DNA of 64,000 nt from an uncultured Oscillospiraceae bacterium (GTDB lineage Bacteria > Bacillota > Clostridia > Oscillospirales > Ruminococcaceae), in the NCBI GenBank assembly GCA_934446455.1, contig CAKSEE010000005.1:21950-85949 (forward strand), in the 5' to 3' direction. Made by a program: the position numbers and the translations under genes. Below the pieces are notes generated by a model that did no database searches, had not been told where the DNA came from, and saw only the letters and a list, made by a program, of their open reading frames with translations. This document shows, piece by piece, positions 50,743-58,998 of this stretch; position 1 is the first letter of the stretch; every line of letters starts with the position of its first letter.

Positions 50743-52368
50743 TCAGAACTTCTTTGCCTGCGAGAAGTCTACGCGCTTTGTGAACGGGTTGTAGACGATA
50801 TCCGCGCAGCCCTTCGCGGTGTAGAAGTATTCGTTCTTATAATACAGCGGCACGAACGCTGCGCTGTCAAGCAGAAGCTGCTCTGCCTGCGCGTATATTC
50901 CTGCGCTGTCTGCAAGGTCGAGCGCGGTCTGCGCGCTGCTGAGCAGCGCCTCGAACTGAGGGTCTGCATAGCCGCCGTAGTTCGCAGCGTTCTTTCGCGA
51001 GAACGCTTCAAGATACGCCTCGGGGCTGTTGTAGCCGCCCGACAGGTCTATCACCGCCGCCTCGAAATTGCCGCTTAACAGCCGCGCGCGGTATTCGCTG
51101 TCGGAGAGCGTTTCCACCACGCAGTAGAACCCGAACTCGCGCTGCCACTCCTGCATAAGCCAGCTTACCGCCTGCGCCGCGCTTTCATCGCGCACGATTA
51201 TCCGCGCGCCCTCGAAAAGGTCCTTGTCAATCGATGGGAGAGCCTGTTGGTAGAGCGCCTGCGCGCGGTTTACGTCGTAGTCGGGGGCGTTCGCTTCGGC
51301 AAGCTCCCGGTAACTTTTGTCAAGCATGGAAACCTGCGCGGGTACAATAGACTGCGCTGCTGCGAAGCTGCTCGTCTGCGCTATTCTCTCCCTGTCCGCA
51401 AGCAGCGCCAGCGCCATGCGGAACTCCTTGTCTGCAAAGGGCGCGTATTTATTGTTGAAGATAAGCCCTGTCGTTATGTCCGCAAACTCCTGCCGCGGGT
51501 ATTCGCCGTCTATCTGCGAGGTCTGCTCGTCGGTCACGGCAATGCAGCTTGTCGTTCCCGCAAGAAAGTCTGAAACGGCGCTGTCGTCGTCCTCAATAAA
51601 GAAATTCAGCCCCGAGGGGAACACCTGCCGCGCGGCGCTGTTCTTTGCATTTCTGCGCAGTATAAGGTTGTTGGTGTCGGTTATGGCATATTTGCTGTAG
51701 GTCCATGATTTTACATAGAATGCGCCGTTTGACGGCGTGCACTCCGCTGTAAGCCCGTAGCGCCCCTGCGAGCGCTGAAAGAACTCCTCGTTGCAGGGCA
51801 TGGCGGGGGCTTCCGTCAGCAGCTGCGGAAATCGCGGGTCAGGCAGCTCGAGCGTTATCTCAAGTACAAAGTCGCTGAGCGCCCTGACCCCGAGTATTGA
51901 CGCGTCCGCAACCGCGCCTATGTTTATGGGTTTCGCGTTTTTTATGCAGTAGTATTCCTCCGCGCGCGGCGCTCGGGTTTCGGGCAGAAACAGCCGCCTG
52001 AAGCCGTTGACGAAGTCCGCTGCGGTGCACTGTTGCTCGAAATTATCGCTCCCGTACCAGTACACGTCCTGCCGCAGCCTGAACGTGTACACAAGTCCGT
52101 CGTCGGACACGTCGTAGTTCTCCGCCGCGCCCTCTGACAGCGAGCCGTCCGCGTTTGCGGTGAGAAGCCCCATGTACACGTTGCAGATAACGACCTCAGC
52201 GTTCGGGTCGTTGGCTATCTGCGGGTCAAGCGTGCCCGGGTTTGCGGTAATCGTATATTTGAATATGTAGCCGCTTCCGTCGTCCTTGCGGCAGCCTGCC
52301 GTGCATATTGCAAGCCCTGCGGCAATAAATGCCACAAGGGCGCGTCTGATGGTATCCTTGATATTCAT
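50743..52368 (-). CDS. OppA-like peptide-binding lipoprotein (orphan)
   Basis: A 541-residue solute-binding protein (SBP_bac_5 type) with a lipobox (CTAGC) near residue 26. Family features: ANPGTLDPQIANDPNAEVV near the start, YDVSDDGLVYTFRLRQDVYW, AADFVNGFRRL, SNGAFYVKSW and PLYYKNEYFYTAKG near the end. It would bind oligopeptides outside the cell, but no permease or ATPase genes are adjacent, so it is either a shared receptor or a sensor. Confidence 0.92.
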   Translation of the reverse strand: MNIKDTIRRALVAFIAAGLAICTAGCRKDDGSGYIFKYTITANPGTLDPQIANDPNAEVVICNVYMGLLTANADGSLSEGAAENYDVSDDGLVYTFRLRQDVYWYGSDNFEQQCTAADFVNGFRRLFLPETRAPRAEEYYCIKNAKPINIGAVADASILGVRALSDFVLEITLELPDPRFPQLLTEAPAMPCNEEFFQRSQGRYGLTAECTPSNGAFYVKSWTYSKYAITDTNNLILRRNAKNSAARQVFPSGLNFFIEDDDSAVSDFLAGTTSCIAVTDEQTSQIDGEYPRQEFADITTGLIFNNKYAPFADKEFRMALALLADRERIAQTSSFAAAQSIVPAQVSMLDKSYRELAEANAPDYDVNRAQALYQQALPSIDKDLFEGARIIVRDESAAQAVSWLMQEWQREFGFYCVVETLSDSEYRARLLSGNFEAAVIDLSGGYNSPEAYLEAFSRKNAANYGGYADPQFEALLSSAQTALDLADSAGIYAQAEQLLLDSAAFVPLYYKNEYFYTAKGCADIVYNPFTKRVDFSQAKKF

Positions 52369-52401
52369 GCTGAAATGCTCTCCGAAACGTTATTACAAGT
52401 A

Positions 52402-52430
52402 AAGTCGGCGGGAAAAGCTCCCGCCGACTT
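52402..52430 (-). terminator. Terminator of nrdDG
   Basis: AAGTCGGCGGGA and its complement form a roughly 12-base GC-rich stem; on the minus strand it is followed by TTTACTT. Confidence 0.8.
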
Positions 52431-52496
52431 AATTGTAGCACAATTCCGCCCGAAATGCAATACCGCAGCGGCGAAATGGCAAGGAAATTTACGCCG

Positions 52497-53000
52497 TCAG
52501 AGCTGCGCTTCGACCGCCGCGCCGCGCTTAAGGCTCTCCTGCACGTCTATAAGCCGCTGATTCGTGCTGCCGCGAAAGCTCAGCATAAGCGAACGCTTTG
52601 CAAGCTCAAAGCGCCCGTCCACAAGTATGTCTGTAATGCCAAGCAGCCTGCCGACGTATTCCTCGCGCTGCGCTTTCTGCATAAGCTCCTCGAACGTCCA
52701 CCCCGAGTAGCACATGAGGTGCGTGCCGCGCTCTTTTATGCGCGCGCCGAGCTCGTACAGCGCCTGCGCCTGGCAGAACGGCTCTCCGCCCGAAAAGGTG
52801 ACGCCCTGCGTCAGCGGGTTCTCCGCAAACTCCTCAAACAGCGCCTCAGTCGTTGTGAGCTGTCCCCCTGCGAAATCGTGGGTCTTCGGGTTATGGCAGC
52901 CCATGCAGTTGTGCGGGCAGCCCTGCACAAACACAACATACCGCAGCCCCGGTCCGTCCACAATGGAATCCTGCACCGTGCCTGCTATCCTTATTTCCAT
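52497..53000 (-). CDS. nrdG: Anaerobic ribonucleotide reductase activase
   Basis: A 167-residue radical SAM enzyme that installs the glycyl radical in NrdD. Radical SAM motif CPHNCMGCHN, then the GGEPFCQAQAL motif, as in NrdG. ATG 53000 (MEIRIAGTV) is used, with GGAGG close upstream; the frame is open to 53051. It lies about 70 bases after nrdD on the minus strand and is translated from the same mRNA. Confidence 0.95.
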   Translation of the reverse strand: MEIRIAGTVQDSIVDGPGLRYVVFVQGCPHNCMGCHNPKTHDFAGGQLTTTEALFEEFAENPLTQGVTFSGGEPFCQAQALYELGARIKERGTHLMCYSGWTFEELMQKAQREEYVGRLLGITDILVDGRFELAKRSLMLSFRGSTNQRLIDVQESLKRGAAVEAQL

Positions 53001-53068
53001 GATAACCTCCGAAAAAGCGCGGCGCATGGCAATTCGCCCGACGCCGCGCAATACGCTTCAATTTACCG

Positions 53069-55396
53069 TTATTCCGCCGTACCGTGCTTAACGCGTTCGC
53101 TCTCCTCGGAACGCTTTGCGTTGTTGAAACGGTCGAGCGTGCCTACGAGGTAGCCCGTTATCCTGCGGATACGCTCGAACTGCACTTCCTCTTCCTTTCT
53201 GCCGCACTTGGGGCATTCATCGTCGATTATTCCCGTGAAGCCGCAGCAGGGGTCGCGGTCTACAGGGTGGTTTATCGAGCCGTAGCCTATGCCCTGTTCC
53301 TTCATGTAGCGCACAATCTGCTCAAACGCGGGCAGATTCTTGAGCGGGTCGCCGTCAAGCTCCACATAGCTTATATGGCCGCCGTTTGTAAGCGCGTGGT
53401 AGGGCGCTTCAAGGCGAATCTTCTTAAACGCGCTGATGTTGAAGTAAACGGGGATATGGAACGAGTTGGTATAATAGTCGCGGTCTGTAACGCCCTCTAT
53501 TATGCCGTATTTCTTCTTGTCTATGCGCACAAAGCGTCCCGAAAGACCCTCTGCAGGGGTAGCAAGGAGCGAGAAATTGAGCCCGGTGCGCTGACTCTGC
53601 TTGTCAACGCGTTCACGCATATGCCCGATTATTTCAAGTCCGAGCTTCTGCGACTCCTCGCTTTCGCCGTGGTGCGCGCCTACAAGCGCCTTAAGGCACT
53701 CCGCAAGCCCTATAAAGCCCATGGAAAGCGTGCCGTGCTTAAGAACCTCGGCAATGCTGTCATCGTCGGACAGTTTCTCGCTGTCTATCCACACGCCCTG
53801 TCCCATAAGGAACGGGTAGTTTCTGACCTTCTTGCTGCACTGTATCTTAAAGCGCGCAAGCAGCTGGTCGAAAACAAGGTCTATCACAGCGTCAAGCGAG
53901 CGGTAGAACCTGTCTATATCGCCGTGCGCCTCAATGCCAAGGCGGGGCAGGTTTATCGAGGTGAACGAGAGATTGCCCCTGCCCGTAACTATCTCGCGCG
54001 ACGGGTCGTAAACGTTGCCGATAACGCGCGTGCGGCAGCCCATGTAGGCAATCTCGGTGTGGTAGTCGCCCTCTTTATAATACTGCGAGTTGAACGGCGC
54101 GTCAAGGAACGAGAAGTTGGGGAACAGGCGCTTTGCGGACACGCGTATAGCAAGCTTGAAAAGGTCGTAGTTGGGGTCGCCCTCGTTGAAGTTCACGCCC
54201 TCTTTTACCTTGAAAATGTGTATCGGGAAAATCGGCGTTTCGCCGTTGCCAAGACCGCTTTCAGTCGCAAGCATAACGTTGCGGCTCACCATTCTGCCCT
54301 CGGGCGAGGTGTCCGTGCCGTAGTTTATCGAGGAGAACGGATTCTGCGCGCCCGCGCGGGAGTTCATGGTGTTGAGGTTGTGGATAAGCGCCTCCATGGC
54401 CTGATAGGTGGCGCGCTCGGTTTCGGACTCGGCGAGCTTCTCGGCGCTGTCCTGAAGCGAGGAAAACGTATCGCCGTATTCGCGCGCGAGCAGATCCCAC
54501 TCCTTTGACTTGTACTCTGCGTTGTCGTCAAGCTTAGGGTAGAGACCCGTTTCGCGTTCTATCTGCTCCTCAGCGGCTTTAAGGCGCTCGTTCTCGGCTG
54601 TAAAATCACGCCCGAGAGAGAAGCAGACCGCCTTGGTAAGGTTGCTTGTGTAGAGCTTTTTGAATGTCTTTTTGACGCCCTGCGCCATAGCGTAATCGAA
54701 GTTTGGCACCGACTGACCGCCGTGCTGGTCGTTCTGGTTGGACTGTATAGCGATACACGCGAGCGCGGCATAGCTTGCAATGTCGTTAGGCTCGCGCAGG
54801 AAGCCGTGTCCCGTGGAGAAACCGCCGTCGAAGAGCTTGAGCAGGTCTATCTGGCAGCAGGTGGTGGTGAGCGTGAGGAAGTCGAGGTCGTGAATATGAA
54901 TGTCGCCGCTTATATGCGCCTGCGAGTGCGCGGGATCAAGCACGTACATCTCGTTGAACTGCTTTGCGCCCTCGCTGCCGTATTTCAGCATGGTGCCCAT
55001 CGCAGTGTCGCCGTCGATATTCGCGTTTTCGCGCTTGATGTCGCAGTCGCTTGCGGACTTGAACGTCAGGTCCTCGTATATCTTCATGAGCTTGCTGTCC
55101 ATCTCGCGAGCGCGCGTGCGCTCCGCGCGGTAGAGAATGTACGCCTTGGCTGTCTTTGCGTGTCCCTCTTCAACAAGCACGCGCTCGACCATATCCTGAA
55201 CCTCTTCAACAGAGGGATTTCTGCCGATTATAGATTCGGAGAGCTTCTGGCACACCTTGTCCGCAAGCTCCATTGCCTCGTTGTAGTCGTTGCCGCCCAC
55301 TACCTGCGCCGCCTTAAAAATAGCGGCGGCTATCTTCTCAATATTGAAAGGCACCTGCCTGCCGTCGCGCTTTTTTATCATCGTTATCATTGCCAT
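53069..55396 (-). CDS. nrdD: Anaerobic (class III) ribonucleoside-triphosphate reductase
   Basis: A 775-residue enzyme making deoxynucleotides without oxygen. N-terminal ATP-cone (MITMIKKRDGRQVPFNIEKI), central reductase domain (Cys-rich loop and LFPNFSFLDAPFNSQYY), the zinc site CCGFTGIIDDECPKCG and the C-terminal glycyl-radical motif RITGYLVGTLDRFNNAK. ATG 55396 is used with AAGGAG upstream; the frame is open to 55549. Its promoter has an NrdR box just inside the transcript. Confidence 0.96.
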   Translation of the reverse strand: MAMITMIKKRDGRQVPFNIEKIAAAIFKAAQVVGGNDYNEAMELADKVCQKLSESIIGRNPSVEEVQDMVERVLVEEGHAKTAKAYILYRAERTRAREMDSKLMKIYEDLTFKSASDCDIKRENANIDGDTAMGTMLKYGSEGAKQFNEMYVLDPAHSQAHISGDIHIHDLDFLTLTTTCCQIDLLKLFDGGFSTGHGFLREPNDIASYAALACIAIQSNQNDQHGGQSVPNFDYAMAQGVKKTFKKLYTSNLTKAVCFSLGRDFTAENERLKAAEEQIERETGLYPKLDDNAEYKSKEWDLLAREYGDTFSSLQDSAEKLAESETERATYQAMEALIHNLNTMNSRAGAQNPFSSINYGTDTSPEGRMVSRNVMLATESGLGNGETPIFPIHIFKVKEGVNFNEGDPNYDLFKLAIRVSAKRLFPNFSFLDAPFNSQYYKEGDYHTEIAYMGCRTRVIGNVYDPSREIVTGRGNLSFTSINLPRLGIEAHGDIDRFYRSLDAVIDLVFDQLLARFKIQCSKKVRNYPFLMGQGVWIDSEKLSDDDSIAEVLKHGTLSMGFIGLAECLKALVGAHHGESEESQKLGLEIIGHMRERVDKQSQRTGLNFSLLATPAEGLSGRFVRIDKKKYGIIEGVTDRDYYTNSFHIPVYFNISAFKKIRLEAPYHALTNGGHISYVELDGDPLKNLPAFEQIVRYMKEQGIGYGSINHPVDRDPCCGFTGIIDDECPKCGRKEEEVQFERIRRITGYLVGTLDRFNNAKRSEESERVKHGTAE

Positions 55397-55543
55397 TATA
55401 ACCCAACTCTCCTTGATTTTAATATGCCACAAAAAGCGGCGCACGAAAACGCAGCGGCAAAAGCTGCAAAACTCCGCCCTGCCGCAGCCTCTGCACAGCA
55501 GAACGCCCGAGCAGAGCGCGGCACAAAAATCATGCCCGTTTGT

Positions 55544-55559
55544 ACACAATATCTTGTGG
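55544..55559. promoter_or_regulatory. NrdR box
   Basis: ACACAATATCTTGTGG closely follows the NrdR consensus (ACACWATATCTWGTG-like) and lies just downstream of the nrdD transcription start. NrdR represses ribonucleotide reductase genes when dATP is high. A weaker AT-rich repeat overlaps the -10 box about 31 bases away. Confidence 0.65.
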
Positions 55560-55579
55560 ATCTTTTGCCTGATAGATAT

Positions 55580-55608
55580 ATTATATAGTTTTTGCCGCGC
55601 TTTGTCAA
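55580..55608 (-). promoter_or_regulatory. Consensus promoter of nrdDG
   Basis: Minus-strand TTGACA (55608-55603) and TATAAT (55585-55580), spacer exactly 17 bases. The 13-base block TAGATATATTATA at 55573-55585 recurs exactly at 55653-55665. Confidence 0.82.
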
Positions 55609-55744
55609 CCGCATTTACGAAAAAGGAGTATACAAAAAACGGACGCTAGTTTTAGATATATTATACAAAGGGGCGGGCGGTGGAGGTAAAGAATATCTTG
55701 TTGTTACTTTGACATTTTATTTTTTGATGAACTTTATACCCCAC

Positions 55745-55873
55745 CGCCTACAGACCTTAGCGAGCACTGGTTGTTTAGCGACTGTGCGCTCTTAAGAACG
55801 TTCCTGCCCTTTCCCGAAGCAGTAATGAGAAAAAAATAAAGCCTCGCAGCAAACTTGCGCGGGGCTTTTGCTT
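55745..55873 (+). ncRNA. Candidate small RNA between nrdD and tRNA-Thr
   Basis: No credible reading frame in 55614-55835. TTGACA (55709) and TTTATA (55733), 18 bases apart, could start a transcript of about 130 bases that contains a stem (CTTAGCGAGCAC with GTGCGCTCTTAAG near 55758-55798) and ends in AGCCTCGC/GCGGGGCT with TTTTG (55848-55878). Upstream, GGCGGTGG (55676) can pair with CCACCGCC (55741), so the true ends are uncertain. No RNA family is recognised. Confidence 0.35.
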
Positions 55874-55913
55874 ATGTATGTGCGAATCCGCGTAAAATGC
55901 GGGTGAAAAGGCG

Positions 55914-55945
55914 AAAAAAGCCTTGCTGCGAAAATACAGCAAGGC
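55914..55945 (-). terminator. Terminator of tRNA-Thr
   Basis: GCCTTGCTG (55920-55928) pairs with CAGCAAGGC (55937-55945); on the minus strand it runs into T6. Confidence 0.88.
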
Positions 55946-55952
55946 ACTTGAC

Positions 55953-56028
55953 TGGAGCTGGCGATGGGACTCGAACCCGCGACCTGCGCATTACGAATGC
56001 GCTGCTCTACCAACTGAGCTACGCCAGC
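55953..56028 (-). tRNA. tRNA-Thr (anticodon CGU)
   Basis: Minus-strand cloverleaf: acceptor GCTGGCG with CGCCAGC, D-arm GCTC/GAGC, anticodon stem GCGCA/TGCGC around TTCGTAA (anticodon CGT), T-loop TTCGAGT and an encoded 3' CCA. The T-stem has one mismatch. The anticodon reads ACG, threonine. Confidence 0.95.
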
Positions 56029-56056
56029 ATAATTTTGTGCGAGAAGAAGAAAACGC

Positions 56057-56085
56057 TTGCAAAATCTGCCGTGATGTGCTATACT
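56057..56085 (+). promoter_or_regulatory. Promoter of the signal-peptidase-like gene
   Basis: TTGCAA (56057-56062) and TATACT (56080-56085), spacer 17 bases, about 75 bases before the start. Confidence 0.65.
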
Positions 56086-56164
56086 TAAATAGGTCTTTGC
56101 AACTTCATCTCAGCGACTTATTTATTATAAACTTTTTTTTCGGATTTGTCAAGAGCAAAAAGGG

Positions 56165-57526
56165 GTGTTTTTTATAAATTCTCAAAAAAATTTTTTCAGA
56201 GGTCTCGGGTATGCGGTATGCGTGCTGCTCGTTGTGCTCTGTGCGGTGCTTGCGGCGGCTTCGTTTGTGTTCGGGGCGAGGGGTACCGTGGACGTTTTCG
56301 GATTCAACATTTATATAGCGCAGACCAACGAGTTTGAGTCGGTGAGCGAGGGGAGCGCCGTTTTTGTTAAACGCTGCGAGCCCTACGACATTGACGAGGG
56401 CAACCTTATCCTCTATTATTCCGACGAGCTGACGCCGGCGCTCGGCTATACGGACGATGTGAGAATGGTGGACGGCGCTTACGTCATCACTGTGTCCGAC
56501 GGCAGCGGAAGCCATGAGATACCGCGCGAGGCGTTTGTTGGCAGGGCGGATTCTTCGAGCGCGTTTATCGGCGGGTTTATACGCTTCGCAAGAACTCCTG
56601 CGGGCGTTCTTGTTATGGCTGTGCTTCCGTGCGCCGCACTTGTGCTCTACGACATTATAAGAGCGCGCAGGGCGCAGCTCCCGCCGCCCGAGGTGGAGCC
56701 TGTCTTTAAGAACGTTGACGAGGACAAGCCCACGTCCGTAACCGGCATTTCGGTGAAGCCCGACGGCAACGCTGAGTATTCCCGCAGGGCAAATGTAAGC
56801 GCTTCCGCCGATAAGAGCGCGGCTGACAAGGTGCTGTTCACCTATGCGGGCAAGCAGCATTCGCCCGCGCCGAAAAAGCCTGACATAATCCCGCTTACCG
56901 ACAGAAAGGCGGATTCCGCAGAACCCGCAAAGAAGCCCGGGGACGTGCCGATAAGACTTACAGAGCCTACCGCGGGTGCTGCGAGCACTGCGAGTGCTGC
57001 GAGCACTGCGGGTGCTGCGAGCATTACGAACGCTTCAGGCGATGCAAATAACGCGCGCAAGCAGTCCGAGAGGCTTCCCGTGTACCCTGAGAGGAAGCAG
57101 GAGAAAAAGCCCGCCGACGCTTCGGCTTCTGTCGGGAAAACTCCGTCCTCTGTCGCTGCGCGCAGATACCTTGATAACGCCGTGCAGAGCGTATCAACGG
57201 CTACCGCAGAGCTTCCCGAGCTTCCGAAAAAGGCGAAAAGCGATTCTTTCTTCACTCAGTCCGACGTTCCGCAGATAGGCAGGCAGAAGCCCGCTAACCG
57301 CGCGCTTATCGACCTTGAGGACGCGCTGTCGTCCGTGCGGCACGAGGACGCCGACGCAGGGCGCTCAGATTCTTCGCGTCAGCGCGGGTATGCGGGCAAA
57401 AAAAGCGCCGCAATGATTGCAGGCATGGGCAGCGAGCTGTTCACCGAGGACGACGATTCGCGCGACAGGGAGCGCTACGAGGTGGACGATATCCTCGCGG
57501 GGCTTGAAAAGCGCAGAAAGCAATGA
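56165..57526 (+). CDS. Signal peptidase I-like membrane protein, probably inactive
   Basis: A 453-residue protein. One TM segment near the start (YAVCVLLVVLCAVLAAASFVF) leads into an extracytoplasmic domain similar to S26 signal peptidases (VFVKRCEPYDIDEGNLILYY), then a second TM (GVLVMAVLPCAALVLYDI) as in SipW-type enzymes. The catalytic Ser-Met motif is not found (it reads NEFESVSEGS), so activity is doubtful. A cytoplasmic tail of about 280 residues is disordered and contains a repeated Ala-Ser-Thr stretch at 56976-57040. The GTG start at 56165 lacks a well-placed site and remains uncertain. The next gene overlaps by four bases. Confidence 0.6.
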   Translation: MFFINSQKNFFRGLGYAVCVLLVVLCAVLAAASFVFGARGTVDVFGFNIYIAQTNEFESVSEGSAVFVKRCEPYDIDEGNLILYYSDELTPALGYTDDVRMVDGAYVITVSDGSGSHEIPREAFVGRADSSSAFIGGFIRFARTPAGVLVMAVLPCAALVLYDIIRARRAQLPPPEVEPVFKNVDEDKPTSVTGISVKPDGNAEYSRRANVSASADKSAADKVLFTYAGKQHSPAPKKPDIIPLTDRKADSAEPAKKPGDVPIRLTEPTAGAASTASAASTAGAASITNASGDANNARKQSERLPVYPERKQEKKPADASASVGKTPSSVAARRYLDNAVQSVSTATAELPELPKKAKSDSFFTQSDVPQIGRQKPANRALIDLEDALSSVRHEDADAGRSDSSRQRGYAGKKSAAMIAGMGSELFTEDDDSRDRERYEVDDILAGLEKRRKQ

Positions 57527-58206
57527 AAAGGGCGATAAGTGCGGCGGCGCTTGCTGCGGTGCTGCTTGTCACGGCGCTTTCGGCAGTCGGCGGGGCGCTG
57601 CGGTGGGACATTGCGGCGGCGCTCATAGCGGTGCTGTGCTGCGTGCCGTTTTTCCTTTCGTTTGAGAAGCGCGCGCCGTCCGCAAGCGAGCTTGTGCTGT
57701 GCGCGGTGATGACGGCGTTTTCGGCGGCGGGGCGGTTCATATTCGCGCCGCTTCCGTTCTTTAAGCCGGTTACGGCAATAACCGTCCTTACGGGTATGAT
57801 GCTGAGCCCGCAGGCGGGGTTCATGACCGGCGCGCTGTCCGCGGTCGTGTCCAACATATGGTTCGGGCAGGGCGCGTGGACGCCGTTTCAGATGCTCAGC
57901 TGGGGACTTATAGGGTACGCGGCAGGGCTTCTTAACCGCAGGAAATGGCTTGAAAAGCCGATTTGGCTGTGCGTGTTCGGCGTTGTAGCGGGGGGCTTTT
58001 ACTCGCTTGTTATGGACGTGTGGACGACCCTCTCGGCGGACGGAGCGTTCACCCTTGCAAGGTGGCTTGCGCTGTCGGCGGCGGCGCTGCCCGTAACGGC
58101 GGTGTACTGCGTTTCAAACGTTATTTTCCTGCTTGTGTTGAGAAAGCCGCTTACAAAGCGCATAGCAAGGCTAAAGGAAAAGTACGGCGTTTTTGAGAAC
58201 CGGTGA
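57523..58206 (+). CDS. ECF transporter substrate-binding (S) component
   Basis: A 227-residue membrane protein of about six TM segments with ELVLCAVMTAFSAAGRFIF, the GMMLSPQAGFMTGALSAVVSN loop and WTPFQMLSWGLIGYAAGLL, features of ECF-type vitamin transporter S components. It captures a vitamin-like substrate and shares an energising module encoded elsewhere. Its start overlaps the upstream stop (ATGA). No riboswitch precedes it; the substrate is unknown. Confidence 0.8.
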   Translation: MKRAISAAALAAVLLVTALSAVGGALRWDIAAALIAVLCCVPFFLSFEKRAPSASELVLCAVMTAFSAAGRFIFAPLPFFKPVTAITVLTGMMLSPQAGFMTGALSAVVSNIWFGQGAWTPFQMLSWGLIGYAAGLLNRRKWLEKPIWLCVFGVVAGGFYSLVMDVWTTLSADGAFTLARWLALSAAALPVTAVYCVSNVIFLLVLRKPLTKRIARLKEKYGVFENR

Positions 58207-58228
58207 AGTTTTTTTATTAAGTAACGTC

Positions 58229-58272
58229 ATACAAACAAAGCGGGGGCAAATATGCTCCCGCTTTGTTTGTAT
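58229..58272. terminator. Bidirectional terminator
   Basis: A 20-base stem (ATACAAACAAAGCGGGGGCA with TGCTCCCGCTTTGTTTGTAT) around AATA between convergent genes; one G-T wobble only. Confidence 0.85.
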
Positions 58273-58287
58273 GTTGTTTATTTCATA

Positions 58288-58998
58288 TCACTTAGCCAGC
58301 TTAAGCGCGTAATCAACGGCTTCGTCAAGCGTACCCTGCGGGAACGCCGAGATGTCATCTCCCTGTGGGTTTTCGAGAAACTCCGGTACGAGGAACGCGC
58401 GTATACCCGCCGCCTGCGCGGCTTTTATGTCCTCGGGAACGCTGTTGCCTATCATCATCGCGTTTTGAGGCTCAACGCCCAGCTTTGCGAGAATCTCCGC
58501 GAAATACGCGGGATTCGGCTTGCAGCAGGTGCTGTTGTCGTAGGTCGTTATATACTCAAAATCGTCCTCGGACAGCCCCACCCATTTCATGCGGGTTTTC
58601 ACTCCGTCGGGTGGGAATACGGGGTTAGTCGCAAGAACAACGCGCAGTCCCGCAGCCTTAAGCCGCTTTATGAGCGGCGCGCGGTCGGGCGCGTACTTAA
58701 GACAGGCGCGAACCTTGTCGAAATCTCCCGTGTAGAAGCTGTCGCAGACGGACTTTGCGTCGGGCTTACCGTGTGTAAGCCCGCGGAACGTCTGCCAGAA
58801 CGCCTCGCAGTTCGTGCGCGAGCCGTCGTTTCTCACCATGGCGTCCATGCCGCGCCAAACGGCGTTTACGACCTCTTTCGGCTCGTAGCCGAGCGGTGCG
58901 AGCGCCTTGCTGAGATATGAGAAATATAGTTTGATGAAGTCTTCCTGCTCAAACGGAATCAGCGTTCCGTCAAGATCGGTCAGCACTGTTGTTATCAT
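58288..58998 (-). CDS. HAD superfamily phosphatase
   Basis: A 236-residue HAD-like hydrolase: motif I VLTDLDGTLIP (nucleophile Asp), motif II VVLATNP, motif III Lys in STCCKPNPAYF and motif IV IGNSVPEDIKAAQAAG. It probably removes phosphate from a small metabolite. ATG 58998 with GAGGT upstream is chosen; the frame is open to 59064. The start overlaps the exonuclease gene by 29 bases. Confidence 0.85.
   Translation of the reverse strand: MITTVLTDLDGTLIPFEQEDFIKLYFSYLSKALAPLGYEPKEVVNAVWRGMDAMVRNDGSRTNCEAFWQTFRGLTHGKPDAKSVCDSFYTGDFDKVRACLKYAPDRAPLIKRLKAAGLRVVLATNPVFPPDGVKTRMKWVGLSEDDFEYITTYDNSTCCKPNPAYFAEILAKLGVEPQNAMMIGNSVPEDIKAAQAAGIRAFLVPEFLENPQGDDISAFPQGTLDEAVDYALKLAK

Noticed and set aside
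55592..55795. A 67-residue plus-strand frame
   Set aside because: No ribosome binding site for its start, no recognisable motif, and it overlaps the nrdD promoter and structured interval.
55792..56013. Minus-strand frame reading MVEQRIRNAQVAGSSPIASSS
   Set aside because: It is the translation of the tRNA-Thr region, a well-known artefact.
56976..57040. Repeat resembling a CRISPR or satellite
   Set aside because: It is an in-frame Ala/Ser/Thr low-complexity stretch inside a coding region.
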